A DNA stretch of 64,000 nucleotides from Paenibacillus athensensis (GTDB taxonomy: Bacteria > Bacillota > Bacilli > Paenibacillales > NBRC-103111). Below are positions 1 through 8,501 of this stretch, piece after piece. The notes under the pieces were generated by a model, which did not search any database, had not been told where the DNA came from, and saw only the letters and a program-made list of their open reading frames with translations. A program made the translations under genes and the position numbers. The stretch is taken from assembly GCF_004514475.2 (NCBI RefSeq), contig NZ_MYFO02000004.1, forward strand, positions 434,001 through 498,000, in the 5' to 3' direction. Within the stretch, counting starts at the first letter, position 1. Each line of letters starts with the position of its first letter.

Positions 1-1
1 A

Positions 2-1027
2 ATTGCTGTCGGCATTGTCTTGATCTCAACCGTCAGTCTTATTATGACAACACACTATCACTTCTCTATGTATCAAGCACAGGCGGGTATGAGTCATGAA
101 TTTCCGGCGCTGGATTACCATTTAGAACAGGCGCTCATGCAAACGATTGTATGGACGAGCTTGATTTCAATTTTGCTTGCGATTTTTCTCGGGTTTTATG
201 TGGCCAGGCGGATTTCGGCTCCCCTCGTGCATATGACTCACGTTGCGGAACGTATGACGGGAGGGGAGTGGAACTCGCGTGTGGTAATCCGCGGCAAAGA
301 TGAGCTTGCAGATTTGGGCGCATCTCTAAATACACTGGCGAGTCAACTTCAACAGCATGAGCAGCTACGCATGACGATGACGGAAGACATTGCTCATGAG
401 CTGCGAACCCCTTTAGCTACGCTCAAAAGCCATATGCGTGCTTTGGAAGACGGGATTTGGGAGCCTACACCGGAACGTATCCATTCGTGCTACGAAGAAA
501 TCGAGCGATTAGCGCAGCTCGTGGCTGAACTGGAAGACCTGACCTACGTGGAATCACCCGGTTTTCAGTTGGTGAGAAAAGAAGAATCGCTCGCGGCGAT
601 CATAGAAAGAGGAGTGCAACTAGTCACTGCTGCTTATCGTGAAAAAAACGTACGTCTATCGGGCAACGCCAGCCCTCACATCCGGGTTAATGTTGATCAG
701 GATCGCATGATTCAAGTTCTTGTGAATCTGCTTAGTAACGCTCTGAAATTCACCCCCGAACGGGGAGAGGTGCGAGTAAAGGGAAGCGAGGAGAGGGACC
801 ATGTGCTTATCCAGGTTCATGACACGGGGACGGGAATACCGCAAGAGGACTTACCTTATGTGTTCGAGCGATTTTACCGGGCAGATAAGTCTCGCAATCG
901 ACGGACCGGCGGCAGCGGTCTCGGATTAACCATTGTTAAGGAATTGGTTGCAGCACATGGCGGGGATATTTCTGTAGAAAGTTGGCAAGGTACGACGTTT
1001 ACGATTCGTATTCCAAAAGGAAAATAG
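2..1027 (+). CDS. Sensor histidine kinase, BaeS-like (5' end outside window)
   Basis: The reading frame is open to the left edge, so the N-terminus with the first membrane segment is missing. What remains shows a membrane segment (roughly residues 45-65 of the visible part), a HAMP linker (RRISAPLVHMT), a HisKA domain with the phospho-accepting His in AHELRTPL, and a full HATPase_c domain with the N box (NLLSNALKF), G1 box (DTGTGIP) and G2 box (GGSGLGLTIVKEL). It is an envelope sensor kinase that should autophosphorylate and pass phosphate to a response regulator, probably encoded just upstream outside the window. The next genes encode exported proteins in a metal-resistance island, so metal or envelope stress is a plausible signal, but that is inference. 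Confidence 0.9.
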   Translation: MAVGIVLISTVSLIMTTHYHFSMYQAQAGMSHEFPALDYHLEQALMQTIVWTSLISILLAIFLGFYVARRISAPLVHMTHVAERMTGGEWNSRVVIRGKDELADLGASLNTLASQLQQHEQLRMTMTEDIAHELRTPLATLKSHMRALEDGIWEPTPERIHSCYEEIERLAQLVAELEDLTYVESPGFQLVRKEESLAAIIERGVQLVTAAYREKNVRLSGNASPHIRVNVDQDRMIQVLVNLLSNALKFTPERGEVRVKGSEERDHVLIQVHDTGTGIPQEDLPYVFERFYRADKSRNRRTGGSGLGLTIVKELVAAHGGDISVESWQGTTFTIRIPKGK

Positions 1028-1154
1028 ATGTTCTACATAGGATCTTCAAAAGTATTGTTTACACTGTTAGCGTATGTATTCCAAATGAATGATTTGGAAA
1101 TAAATGTGGGACACTTGATTGAGGTCCCTTTTTAAAGAAATAGGGGGATGTTCT

Positions 1155-2069
1155 TTGAAAAAAATGACAATGCTTTCACTAGCGGTTGTGCTATTCATTG
1201 GGATGGCTGCATGCTCAATTAAAACGGCGGAAGGGCCGAACTCCAATACGAACACAACCTTTATGCACTTGCATGGCCTTGGTTATTCCGCAGACGGAAA
1301 GCGCCTAATGATCCCGGTTCACAGTGGGTTAAAAGTATATGCAAATGGCGCTTGGAGTGATGCTCCGGGAGAGAAGCACGACTATATGGGTTTCTCTGCT
1401 GTGGATAACGGATTTTACAGCAGCGGCCATCCGGCACCAGGTTCGAAGTATAAAAATCCTTTGGGGCTTGTGAAGAGTACAGATGATGGGAAAACCATTG
1501 CCGTTCTCACTCTTGAAGGAGAAGTTGATTTACACGGTATGGCTGCTGGTTATCGTTCGCATATACTGTATGTGGTAAATCCACAACCCAACTCAAAGAT
1601 GAACCAGGCGGGGCTTTTCTACAGCAAGGATGAAGGGAAAACCTGGACAAGCAGTCCTGCAGCTGGTCTTCAGGGGCAGATGACGACGATCGCCGTGCAT
1701 CCTGACAAGGAATCGATTGTCGCTATCGGCACAACAGCGGGGGCCTATTTGTCGAAGGATCACGGTCAAACGTTTACGGCTTTGGTTTCAGGGCGTCCAA
1801 TTTCGGCCATAACGTTCATGAACTCCGGCGATGTGTGGGTTGCCGGTACCGGTCCAGATGCTTCGCTGGTCAAAATCAATACGGAGAGTACAGTTTCGGT
1901 AACGCTCAAATTGCCGACCAAGGATGAGATCACGTATGTTGCCCAGAATCCGGCAAATCCAAACGAGTTGGCTATAGCAACGGAACAAAAGGATGTCTAT
2001 CTCTCCACAGATAGCGGCGCAACGTGGACGCAAATTGCAGATAAAGGCAACATGATCAATAAAAAATAG
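1155..2069 (+). CDS. Secreted lipoprotein, F510_1955-type BNR/sortilin-like beta-propeller
   Basis: I chose the TTG at 1155 because an AGGGGGA ribosome-binding site lies just upstream; an earlier TTG at 1119 has none. The 304-aa product starts with a lipoprotein signal peptide ending in a GMAAC lipobox, so it should be anchored outside the membrane. The rest has recurring Asp-box-like motifs (STDDGKT, SKDEGKTW, SKDHGQTF, STDSGATW) typical of BNR or sortilin-like propellers. NCBI names close relatives F510_1955 family glycosylhydrolase, but no catalytic residues can be identified here and hydrolase activity is unproven. The gene is 12 nt before the next one and probably co-transcribed with it, between a sensor kinase and metal genes. 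Confidence 0.75.
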   Translation: MKKMTMLSLAVVLFIGMAACSIKTAEGPNSNTNTTFMHLHGLGYSADGKRLMIPVHSGLKVYANGAWSDAPGEKHDYMGFSAVDNGFYSSGHPAPGSKYKNPLGLVKSTDDGKTIAVLTLEGEVDLHGMAAGYRSHILYVVNPQPNSKMNQAGLFYSKDEGKTWTSSPAAGLQGQMTTIAVHPDKESIVAIGTTAGAYLSKDHGQTFTALVSGRPISAITFMNSGDVWVAGTGPDASLVKINTESTVSVTLKLPTKDEITYVAQNPANPNELAIATEQKDVYLSTDSGATWTQIADKGNMINKK

Positions 2070-2081
2070 GGAGGTTTTTTG

Positions 2082-3389
2082 ATGAAAACAGGATGGAAAG
2101 TCGGATTGGTTTCCGTGATTACGGCTGTGGCCCTAACTGGATGCTTTAATAAATCAAACACTTCCGCCACACACGATATGAACAACATGGGCCAGCAACA
2201 AAACGGTGCAACCCAAAGTTCGAGCAATCCGGTATCGATGCCCTGGATCGCCTCAAAAAACACGACGCGCATCAACACAAGCGACCCAGTAGAAGCGGCG
2301 GTGCTGGTTTCGAAAACATTGTGGATGGCAACCAGTGATGCGAATCGGCCCGGGGGCGTCATTCTTGCGAACCCGAAAGATTGGCAAATTGCCTTGGTTA
2401 GCGCAGATTTGATTCATCATCCCAACAATGGACCGGTGCTGTTTGTGAATAAGGATGGCGTACCGGATGTAACGCTTAACGAATTGAAGCGACTGAAACC
2501 GATGGGTGTCGACATGAACAAGGGAACTCAGGTTATATTGGTCGGAGATCTTGATCCAAAGGTAGAGGAACAGGTGAAAGTGCTCGGTTACAAGACGGAT
2601 AGAATCTCAGGAGGGAATCCGGCGGCTGTAGCCAAAGCTGTCGATGCTTATTATGCCGCCGTCTCAAAAGAAAATCCTCCTTCGGTGATCGTAGGTTCAA
2701 TGGACAGCGAAGAATACACGATGCCGGCCGTAAATTGGATCGCCCATATGCCGGAACCGCTGCTCTACGTTAAGAAAGATGAGGTACCCCAAGAAACGAT
2801 TGATGCTTTGAAGACGCGAGGCGGCAAAGCCAACATTTATATTCTTGGCCCCGAAACGGTCATATCAACGAAAGTACAGGAACAACTGGGCCTATACGGG
2901 AAAGTGGTTCGTATTTCGGGTAACGACCCGTATTCGAATTCGGTTGCCTTTGCAAAATACAAAGATTCGGCGACAGGATTCGGATGGGGAATTACAACGC
3001 CGGGCCACAATTTTTCGTTCATCAATAAAAATTCTGCGGCTTTGGCGCTTGCAGCAGCTCCATTCTCACATCTGGGCAAACATGCGCCGCTCCTTTGGAC
3101 GGACAAAGACAAGCTGCCAGATGCGGTCATGTCCTATGTGATGTCCGTCGAACCGAAGTATAAAAAGGAGCCGACCGAAGGGCCTTACAATCATGCTTGG
3201 TTAACGGGAAGTGAGGACGTTCTGTCCGCCGCGGCGCAAGGTGAGATCGATTCGATGCTGGAAATCGTGTCCGAGTCCGGAGAAGGCCATGGAGGGCACG
3301 GAGGCAGCAATACGAACGCAGGAACTCAACCAGACACAGGTGGAGGCGGCGGGCATGAAATGGGCAGTATGCCGGGGATGAAGCATTAA
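2082..3389 (+). CDS. Exported cell-wall-binding-repeat 2 protein with His/Met-rich tail
   Basis: ATG at 2082 follows a GGGAGG site. The 435-aa protein has an N-terminal signal ending in a lipobox-like LTGC, then a long region matching the pattern of the cell wall binding repeat 2 family (PF04122): repeated units with RISG, VILVGD, IYILGPE and aligned Gly/Asp turns, from about residue 60 to 390. The C-terminal 45 residues are rich in Gly and His with HGGHGG, GHEMGSMPGM and a final His, which suggests soft-metal binding outside the cell. The repeats usually hold proteins to anionic wall polymers. Copper or mercury binding by the tail is inference from composition and neighbours. Confidence 0.7.
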   Translation: MKTGWKVGLVSVITAVALTGCFNKSNTSATHDMNNMGQQQNGATQSSSNPVSMPWIASKNTTRINTSDPVEAAVLVSKTLWMATSDANRPGGVILANPKDWQIALVSADLIHHPNNGPVLFVNKDGVPDVTLNELKRLKPMGVDMNKGTQVILVGDLDPKVEEQVKVLGYKTDRISGGNPAAVAKAVDAYYAAVSKENPPSVIVGSMDSEEYTMPAVNWIAHMPEPLLYVKKDEVPQETIDALKTRGGKANIYILGPETVISTKVQEQLGLYGKVVRISGNDPYSNSVAFAKYKDSATGFGWGITTPGHNFSFINKNSAALALAAAPFSHLGKHAPLLWTDKDKLPDAVMSYVMSVEPKYKKEPTEGPYNHAWLTGSEDVLSAAAQGEIDSMLEIVSESGEGHGGHGGSNTNAGTQPDTGGGGGHEMGSMPGMKH

Positions 3390-3488
3390 TTAAGGGGCCT
3401 ACTCCTGTAAGGTTGAAGAAACGTCATAAGCCAAGCTTTTAATGAACAAGGTAACGACGATGCTTTCGTTTCAGATTGTCCAATCCCT

Positions 3489-3533
3489 AAAACCAGTCAT
3501 ACACACGAATAAGTGTGTTTTGACTGGTTTTTG
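3489..3533 (+). terminator. Rho-independent terminator
   Basis: Imperfect 18-nt hairpin with arms AAAACCAGTCA and TGACTGGTTTT plus an inner ACACAC/GTGTGT stem, followed by T residues. It ends the 1155-3389 gene pair. The outer arms are nearly identical to those of the terminator after merA at 7196-7240. Confidence 0.8.
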
Positions 3534-3649
3534 TATTGTACAAATGATTCCCGTGTTTGTCATTTTAATGATTTGGAACTGACGATACATACAAAATCAT
3601 TACGCGGGGAAATAATAAAGGGGTAAATTACAAAAACGGAGGAACGTTT

Positions 3650-3997
3650 ATGACAGCTACCGTGGATTCGTCCGTCACTCAGTTTCAAACTTGTATTGAC
3701 GCGTGCAACAGATGTATGCAGGCATGTGAAGAATGTTTGATTTCTTGCTTGAAAGAGCCCGATGTGCAAGCCAGAATTCACTGCATCAATATGCTTCGTG
3801 ACTGTGCGAACATCTGTGCATCAGCTTCGCAATGGATGTCTCGCGGAAGCATGTATGCCAAACAAATTTGTCAATTGTGTGCAACCATCTGCGAAGCCTG
3901 TGCAACTGAGTGCGCCAAGTTCCAAGATGCGCATTGCAAAGCTTGTGCTGACGAATGCCGAAAATGCTCCGACGAATGTAGAAGGATGGCTGGGTAA
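3650..3997 (+). CDS. Four-helix-bundle copper-storage-like protein (Csp, DUF326)
   Basis: 115 aa with 19 cysteines in CxxC and CxxxC spacing spread over four predicted helices (for example C15, C19, C22, C26, C29, C33 on the first, C96 to C110 on the last). This is the signature of the Csp/DUF326 family, whose members bind many Cu(I) ions in the core of a helical bundle. No signal peptide is visible, so it should be cytosolic, like Csp3. A GGAGG site precedes the ATG. It sits alone between two hairpins, directly ahead of the mercury genes and a few kilobases from a copper regulon. Storage of Cu(I) is the family expectation; binding of Hg(II) is also possible. Confidence 0.85.
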   Translation: MTATVDSSVTQFQTCIDACNRCMQACEECLISCLKEPDVQARIHCINMLRDCANICASASQWMSRGSMYAKQICQLCATICEACATECAKFQDAHCKACADECRKCSDECRRMAG

Positions 3998-4035
3998 GCA
4001 ATGAGGGTGGATTATTCACCCCTGTCAAATTTTTA

Positions 4036-4079
4036 TCAACAAATGGGATGGTTGCTGCGGCAACCATCCCATTTGTTGA
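4036..4079. terminator. Perfect 20-bp stem-loop after the Csp gene
   Basis: A perfect inverted repeat of 20 bp with a 4-nt TGCG loop, 39 nt after the Csp stop codon. There is no T tract on either side, so it may act as a bidirectional terminator together with the convergent remnant, or as an mRNA 3'-end stabiliser. A transposon-end role was considered, but there is no second copy in the window. Confidence 0.5.
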
Positions 4080-4094
4080 CCAATCCGTTTTGAG

Positions 4095-4289
4095 TTATAT
4101 CAATAAACTAACAAGAGTCCCTATAGTTTTTGCGGAATAAGGACGTTGTGCATACTGCTCAGCTAGTGTTTCGATCTTCTTCGCTATGTATTGAATAACC
4201 GCTTTGGGCACTTCGAATTTATGTGAGAGGAACCGCGCTTTGTATTGGAAAAACTTAAACAGTATGGCAACCCCCAACCCAGTTTCTCC
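4095..4289 (-). pseudogene. Tn3-family transposase fragment (DUF4158 region)
   Basis: The minus strand encodes about 65 residues in which GLGVAILFKFFQY, a following ARF, VPKAVIQYIAKKI and AQRPYSAKTI follow the order of the DUF4158 N-terminal region of Tn3-family TnpA proteins. An in-frame TAG lies just upstream and a stop just downstream, where the family would continue for more than 900 residues. It is therefore a small relic of a transposase, not a gene. It lies immediately upstream of merR and fits with mercury genes having travelled on Tn3-type transposons. Identification is from remembered family patterns, without a search. Confidence 0.6.
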
Positions 4290-4452
4290 CTATTTTTTCC
4301 GACTTGCTGCATTTCGTTAGGAAGAAACGTAAAATGCTCAATTCATTCGTTCAGCTCCCAATTACGCTTCACATGATCCCCCTCTGAGAAAAGTTCCTAC
4401 TGGTAAGAATAAAACTAAATTCGGCACTTTAAGGGAATAAATAAAAATTATC

Positions 4453-4484
4453 TTGACTGTGTACCGTAGTACATGGTTTACACT
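4453..4484 (+). promoter_or_regulatory. MerR-type promoter and operator
   Basis: TTGACT (4453-4458) and TACACT (4479-4484) are separated by 20 bp, the over-long spacer typical of MerR-activated promoters. Inside the spacer lies a dyad TGTAC-CGTA-GTACA (4460-4473). It is 19 nt upstream of merR and should be repressed by apo-MerR and activated by Hg(II)-MerR. Confidence 0.85.
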
Positions 4485-4503
4485 TAAAACGGGGAGGTGA
4501 ACC

Positions 4504-4917
4504 ATGAGTTATCGTTCCGGAGACATATCAAAATTCTGTAATGTTAATAAAGAAACGCTAAGATACTATGAACGAAAGGGTCTGATTCCGGAACCCGTAA
4601 GATCGGATGCGGGCTATAGGCTTTATCCGAAAGAAACGGTAAAACGGATCATGTTCATTAAAAGTATTCAAGAGCTTGGTTTTACGTTATCTGAAATTGA
4701 TAAATTGCTTGGCGTCGTTGATAAAGATAGTGTGAGATGTGCGGATATGCACGATTTTGTTATTCAAAAGCTTGAAGATGTTAGGTTGAAAATTAGAAAC
4801 CTCGTGCGAATCGAATGTGTGCTTAAAGATTTAAAAGATCGCTGTCCGGATGAAAAGGCAATCCATGAATGCCCAATCATCGAAGCGTTAATTGACAACG
4901 AGGAGGAGGTCCAATGA
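4504..4917 (+). CDS. merR: Mercury-responsive MerR transcriptional regulator
   Basis: 137 aa with an N-terminal MerR winged helix (ETLRYYERKGLI), a long dimerisation helix and the three Hg(II)-ligand cysteines C79, C114 and C123. As I recall, these are the same positions as in the Bacillus RC607 MerR. A GGGGAGGTGA site sits before the ATG and a MerR-style promoter before that. Its stop overlaps the next start by 4 nt, so translation is coupled to the membrane protein that follows. MerR is expected to twist the over-long promoter spacer when Hg(II) bridges the dimer, switching on merA and partners. Confidence 0.93.
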   Translation: MSYRSGDISKFCNVNKETLRYYERKGLIPEPVRSDAGYRLYPKETVKRIMFIKSIQELGFTLSEIDKLLGVVDKDSVRCADMHDFVIQKLEDVRLKIRNLVRIECVLKDLKDRCPDEKAIHECPIIEALIDNEEEVQ

Positions 4918-5162
4918 AAGAAAATGCAAAAAAAATCGGATGGGGCTTTTTAGCTTTGGTTTCCTGTCCTTGCCATCTTGTTTTAATTCTCCCTCTGATT
5001 GCTGGTACGACGTTTGGTGCTTATTTTGCTACCCATCAAACAACGATCAGTTTGATTTTGGGGATCGTTTTTGCGATTTCCATTTTGATGATCTTCAGAA
5101 AATTGAATAAACAAGAAAAAAACGATGCAGAACATGATTGCTGCTCGGTTCCAAGGCGCTAG
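4914..5162 (+). CDS. merE: MerE-like small mercury-resistance membrane protein
   Basis: 82 aa with two hydrophobic segments (about 10-30 and 40-60). The first contains SCPCHL followed by an AGTTFGAYF turn, which closely resembles the CPCHL and AGTTAGAF signature of MerE. The C-terminus carries a CC pair. MerE proteins transport Hg(II) or methylmercury through the inner membrane. The start overlaps the merR stop by 4 nt. No merT, merP, merC or merF is visible nearby, so this may be the only dedicated mercury transporter of the operon. Confidence 0.75.
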   Translation: MKENAKKIGWGFLALVSCPCHLVLILPLIAGTTFGAYFATHQTTISLILGIVFAISILMIFRKLNKQEKNDAEHDCCSVPRR

Positions 5163-5285
5163 CCATGGTTCTTTTTTGAGTTGGCTGAAAGAGAGCTATT
5201 TTAAGAAAGGGTGTTTTATGTGAGAGGGATGGGGGAATGATGATGGTATTGTCAGATTTATTATTAAGTACGGCATGCGGTATTA

Positions 5286-5450
5286 ATGAAAATCAGCAGT
5301 AGCTGTGCAAACTACAAATGCAAGTGCAGTTTTAGTGTACCTAACCGTTCAGAAACCTTTACGGTGACAGGGCTTGATTGCTGCCCGCCTTCCGATGTTG
5401 TAGATTTGATTTCAAAGATAGTCGGTGTTAGTCATGTAGACATTGAATAA
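5286..5450 (+). CDS. 54-codon HMA-like ORF, possibly a mer gene remnant
   Basis: An ATG at 5286 opens a 54-codon frame with four Cys in its first half (SSCANYKCKCSF) and a second half, TFTVTGLDCCPPSDVVDL, followed by a KIVGVSHVDIE-like end. This resembles the beta-alpha-beta edge of a heavy-metal-associated domain in which CxxC has become CC. There is no good ribosome-binding site, so it may be the 3' remains of a MerP or P-type ATPase N-terminus rather than a working gene. It lies in the 342-nt gap between the merE-like gene and merA. The rest of that gap shows only a second short open frame around 5236 with no recognised product. Confidence 0.4.
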   Translation: MKISSSCANYKCKCSFSVPNRSETFTVTGLDCCPPSDVVDLISKIVGVSHVDIE

Positions 5451-5504
5451 AATAAATTCAATCATCAATTAACAATTTGGGTTTGGAATCAATGGAGGAT
5501 AAAA

Positions 5505-7145
5505 ATGGGAAAATACCGCATAAACGTACAAGGAATGACTTGCAGTGGGTGTGAAGAACACGTTGCAACGGCACTTGTAAACATTGGAGCTGTTAATATT
5601 AAAGCGAGTTTTCGCCGCAATGAAGCCACGTTTGAATTGCCCGATGGCGTTGATATCAAAACGGCACAAAAAGCGATCAACGAAGCAAAATATCAATCCG
5701 GAAATGCGGAAATAATCGAGTCTCATAATGCTCCCGTTCTTGGGGGTGAAGGCGACTATGATTTTATCATCATCGGATCCGGTGGGGCAGCGTTTGCCGC
5801 CGCGATTCAAGCGGTTGAACATGGTGCAAAAGTCGCGATCATCGAGCGAGGCACGGTTGGCGGAACCTGCGTAAACATTGGCTGTGTGCCATCCAAAACT
5901 CTGCTTCGTGCAGGGGAAATCAATCATTTAGCCAAAAGCAACCCTTTCTTAGGACTTGCTACATCGGCTGGAATTGTGGATTTAGCAAAATTGATTGAAG
6001 AAAAAAATGAACTTGTAGCCAACATGCGTGAACAAAAGTATGAACAGTTAATTGGTGAATACGGATTTGAACTCATTCGCGGCGAAGCGAAATTCATTGA
6101 TGAAAAAACCATCGAAGTGGGTGCGCGAAAGCTTACCGCAAAGCGATTTTTAATCGCAACAGGTGCATCACCCTACATTCCGGATATTCCAGGATTAAAA
6201 GATGTAGAATATTTAACAAGCACATCCCTACTTGAACTAAACCGATTGCCTAAAACGCTTGCCGTCATTGGCTCCGGATATATTGCACTAGAATTAGGTC
6301 AGTTGTTTCATCAACTAGGCTCTGAAGTTACGCTACTTCAAAGAAGTTCCCGCATTTTAAAAGAATATGACCTTGAAATTTCCGAAGCGATGACAAAAGC
6401 AATCACCGAACAAGGAATAACTCTTATTACCGGCATCATATATGACCGGATTGAAGCAAATGGGCACTTGAAACAAGTTCACATTACCGTAAATGGCGAA
6501 AAGAAATTGATTGAAGCCGAGCAACTTCTAATTGCAACCGGCAGAAAGCCAAATACCGAAGATTTGAATCTTTCTGCCGCAAACGTAAATGTAGGCGCTA
6601 AAGGCGAAATCGTGGTTGATGATTTTTTAAAAACTTCAAACCCAAGAATTTTTGCTGCAGGCGATGTCACGATGGGTCCGCAATTTGTGTATGTGGCTGC
6701 GTATGAAGGAAGGATCGCGGCAGATAATGCCATTGGCGAGTTAGAGAAAAAAGTAAATCTTGAAGCTGTTCCGAGCGTTACGTTCACTTATCCTTCCGTT
6801 GCTACCGTAGGACTTACGGAAGAACAAGCCAAAGCCGAGGGGTATGAAGTGAAAACATCTGTTTTGCCTTTGGATTCTGTGCCTAGAGCACTTGTCAATC
6901 GCGAAACAACTGGTGTATTTAAGTTAGTGGCTGATTCTAAATCGTTAAAGGTGCTCGGTGTTCATATTGCCGCTGAAAATGCCGGAGATGTGATTTACGC
7001 CGCGACATTTGCCGTTAAATTTGGTTTAACGGTCGAGGATCTACGCGACAGCTTAGCGCCATATTTAACTATGGCTGAGGGATTAAGACTGGCAGCTCTT
7101 ACGTTCAATAAAGATGTATCTAAATTATCCTGTTGTGCTGGATAA
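5505..7145 (+). CDS. merA: Mercuric reductase MerA
   Basis: 546 aa, the size of the staphylococcal one-NmerA form. Residues 1-70 are a heavy-metal-associated domain with GMTCSGC (C13, C16). Residues 85 onward are the FAD/NAD(P) disulfide oxidoreductase with [10 protein letters not shown], the redox pair in [11 protein letters not shown] (C122, C127) and the C-terminal vicinal pair LSCCAG (C543, C544) that hands Hg(II) to the active site. It reduces Hg(II) to volatile Hg(0) using NADPH in the cytosol. No merB is present, so organomercurial lyase activity is not encoded here. A terminator follows at 7196. Confidence 0.97.
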   Translation: MGKYRINVQGMTCSGCEEHVATALVNIGAVNIKASFRRNEATFELPDGVDIKTAQKAINEAKYQSGNAEIIESHNAPVLGGEGDYDFIIIGSGGAAFAAAIQAVEHGAKVAIIERGTVGGTCVNIGCVPSKTLLRAGEINHLAKSNPFLGLATSAGIVDLAKLIEEKNELVANMREQKYEQLIGEYGFELIRGEAKFIDEKTIEVGARKLTAKRFLIATGASPYIPDIPGLKDVEYLTSTSLLELNRLPKTLAVIGSGYIALELGQLFHQLGSEVTLLQRSSRILKEYDLEISEAMTKAITEQGITLITGIIYDRIEANGHLKQVHITVNGEKKLIEAEQLLIATGRKPNTEDLNLSAANVNVGAKGEIVVDDFLKTSNPRIFAAGDVTMGPQFVYVAAYEGRIAADNAIGELEKKVNLEAVPSVTFTYPSVATVGLTEEQAKAEGYEVKTSVLPLDSVPRALVNRETTGVFKLVADSKSLKVLGVHIAAENAGDVIYAATFAVKFGLTVEDLRDSLAPYLTMAEGLRLAALTFNKDVSKLSCCAG

Positions 7146-7195
7146 AAAATGAGCTATTTGAAAACAGCCTCATCTAGGTCATAACAAAAGGAATG

Positions 7196-7240
7196 AAACC
7201 AGTCAAACACTAGTTTTGTGTTTTGACTGGTTTTTTCTTT
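7196..7240 (+). terminator. Terminator of the mer operon
   Basis: Stem of about 15 bp with outer arms AAACCAGTCA and TGACTGGTTT followed by a run of T. The arms are nearly the same as in the terminator at 3489-3533, while the loops differ. Confidence 0.85.
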
Positions 7241-7344
7241 GCGATATTTACCGCTTTAATAACTTATATTTAATTACATCTACTTTGCGGGCTATGTCAG
7301 CTTCGATGATACTACACAAGAGGGTGATTTTCTATTCCCGAAAA

Positions 7345-8232
7345 TTACTTTGAAACCTGAATAGAAGCTGTCATTCCAGCTTCTTTATGTCCTGGCAACG
7401 TACAAATGACCTGATAATAGCCAGCTTTATCAAAGCTAACGACCAGACTGTTCTTTTTGCCTGGTGCAGAGTGGATGTGAATATTGGTTCCAACAATTTC
7501 AAAGTCATGCTCAATTTGTCCGGTATTATCCAGGGTTATTTTGACTTTTTGACCTAAACGGATATGTATGGAACCGGGATTAAATGAATACTCCTTCGCC
7601 TGTACAAGTAATTCCATGTCTGTGCTTAAGTTAGCCTCGGGCTGGGAGGAATGGTCATGATCATGACTCAATTGAATATGGTGCTGATCGTCTGAAAATC
7701 GGGTGAAATCTTGAAGAGGGCTAATCTGAGTGAAAGCAAGAACAAGACCAATCACCAAAAACATCGAAATTGGCGTTGAGAATAAAAACGATCTTTGCTT
7801 TAAAAGTTCTGGTTTGATTTCCGATAGCAGCATGATAAAGAGGATAAAAATAACCCCGCTGAAGAGCATGGAAATGACCTTTACCGCGATCAACGTGTAC
7901 GGTGAAGGCATCATCACCATGAGCATGGTTCCCATCATGCCCCCCATAATTCCGGATAACAATCCGTCCATTACAGCCATTACACTAATTGGCCCCCCGA
8001 TTAAAGCCCCAACTGCTCCTCCAATTAACATGCTGATAACGGTCGACTGAAAAAATTGTCCCGGCAACCAAAGTGTAAGAATCGTTCCCATTGATAATCC
8101 AACAGACATTCCCATTGCCATGGCCGCCATCATGCCGACCATACAAGTCAATTGTTTTCGAAAGGCAAAAATAAATCGAGTTACCCATACTGTGAGAATA
8201 CCGAATAAAATGCTTAGCACAATTTCGCTCAT
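7345..8232 (-). CDS. Membrane-anchored cupredoxin protein
   Basis: 295 aa. The first 175 residues hold five or so hydrophobic segments rich in Gly and Met (GLLSGIMGGMMGTMLMVMM), then a His-rich linker (DDQHHIQLSHDHDHS), then a C-terminal cupredoxin domain of about 95 residues. The domain has the type 1 copper ligands in order: His in IEHDFEI, then Cys, His and Met in CTLPGHKEAGM. The blue-copper domain should face outside the cytoplasm. It is divergent from the MFS gene across a promoter region with a CsoR-like operator and so probably belongs to the copper regulon. Electron transfer or copper buffering are both possible. Confidence 0.85.
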   Translation of the reverse strand: MSEIVLSILFGILTVWVTRFIFAFRKQLTCMVGMMAAMAMGMSVGLSMGTILTLWLPGQFFQSTVISMLIGGAVGALIGGPISVMAVMDGLLSGIMGGMMGTMLMVMMPSPYTLIAVKVISMLFSGVIFILFIMLLSEIKPELLKQRSFLFSTPISMFLVIGLVLAFTQISPLQDFTRFSDDQHHIQLSHDHDHSSQPEANLSTDMELLVQAKEYSFNPGSIHIRLGQKVKITLDNTGQIEHDFEIVGTNIHIHSAPGKKNSLVVSFDKAGYYQVICTLPGHKEAGMTASIQVSK

Positions 8233-8357
8233 GTACTATTCCCCCTTACCCTATGTTAGATCCATATGGCTTGACCTAAGAATTTATGTCATAGGGGATA
8301 AAATGAAAGAATGCTGCCAAGTACCGGACTCTTAAGTCGAATAAATAAAGAACCATA

Positions 8358-8388
8358 TTGACAATAGGGTAGGGGGCTATACTATAAT
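8358..8388 (+). promoter_or_regulatory. Promoter with CsoR-like operator upstream of the MFS pump
   Basis: TTGACA at 8358 is followed by a TACTAT (16-bp spacer) or TATAAT (19-bp spacer) -10. The spacer is an ATAGGG tract with a second GGGGG block ending in CTATA, the G-tract-in-AT-dyad pattern bound by CsoR repressors. The same pattern occurs at 10030 and 10506. The rest of the 269-nt gap shows nothing else I can name. Confidence 0.65.
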
Positions 8389-8501
8389 GAATCTGTGATC
8401 CGGAAAAATATGGCTCCCCTACACACTGATTTTTTAAGACGGCCGTCGCGAGTGCTTAGGTGAACCCTTCGGACATTTTAGATTAGAACGGAGGTATAAA
8501 C

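Noticed and set aside
2837-3141. Overlapping short frames on both strands inside the wall-binding-repeat gene
   Set aside because: No start signals; the main frame explains the sequence.
4036-4079. Perfect 20-bp inverted repeat as a transposon or IS end
   Set aside because: A stem-loop at one place with a 4-nt loop and no second copy; better read as terminator or stabilising hairpin.
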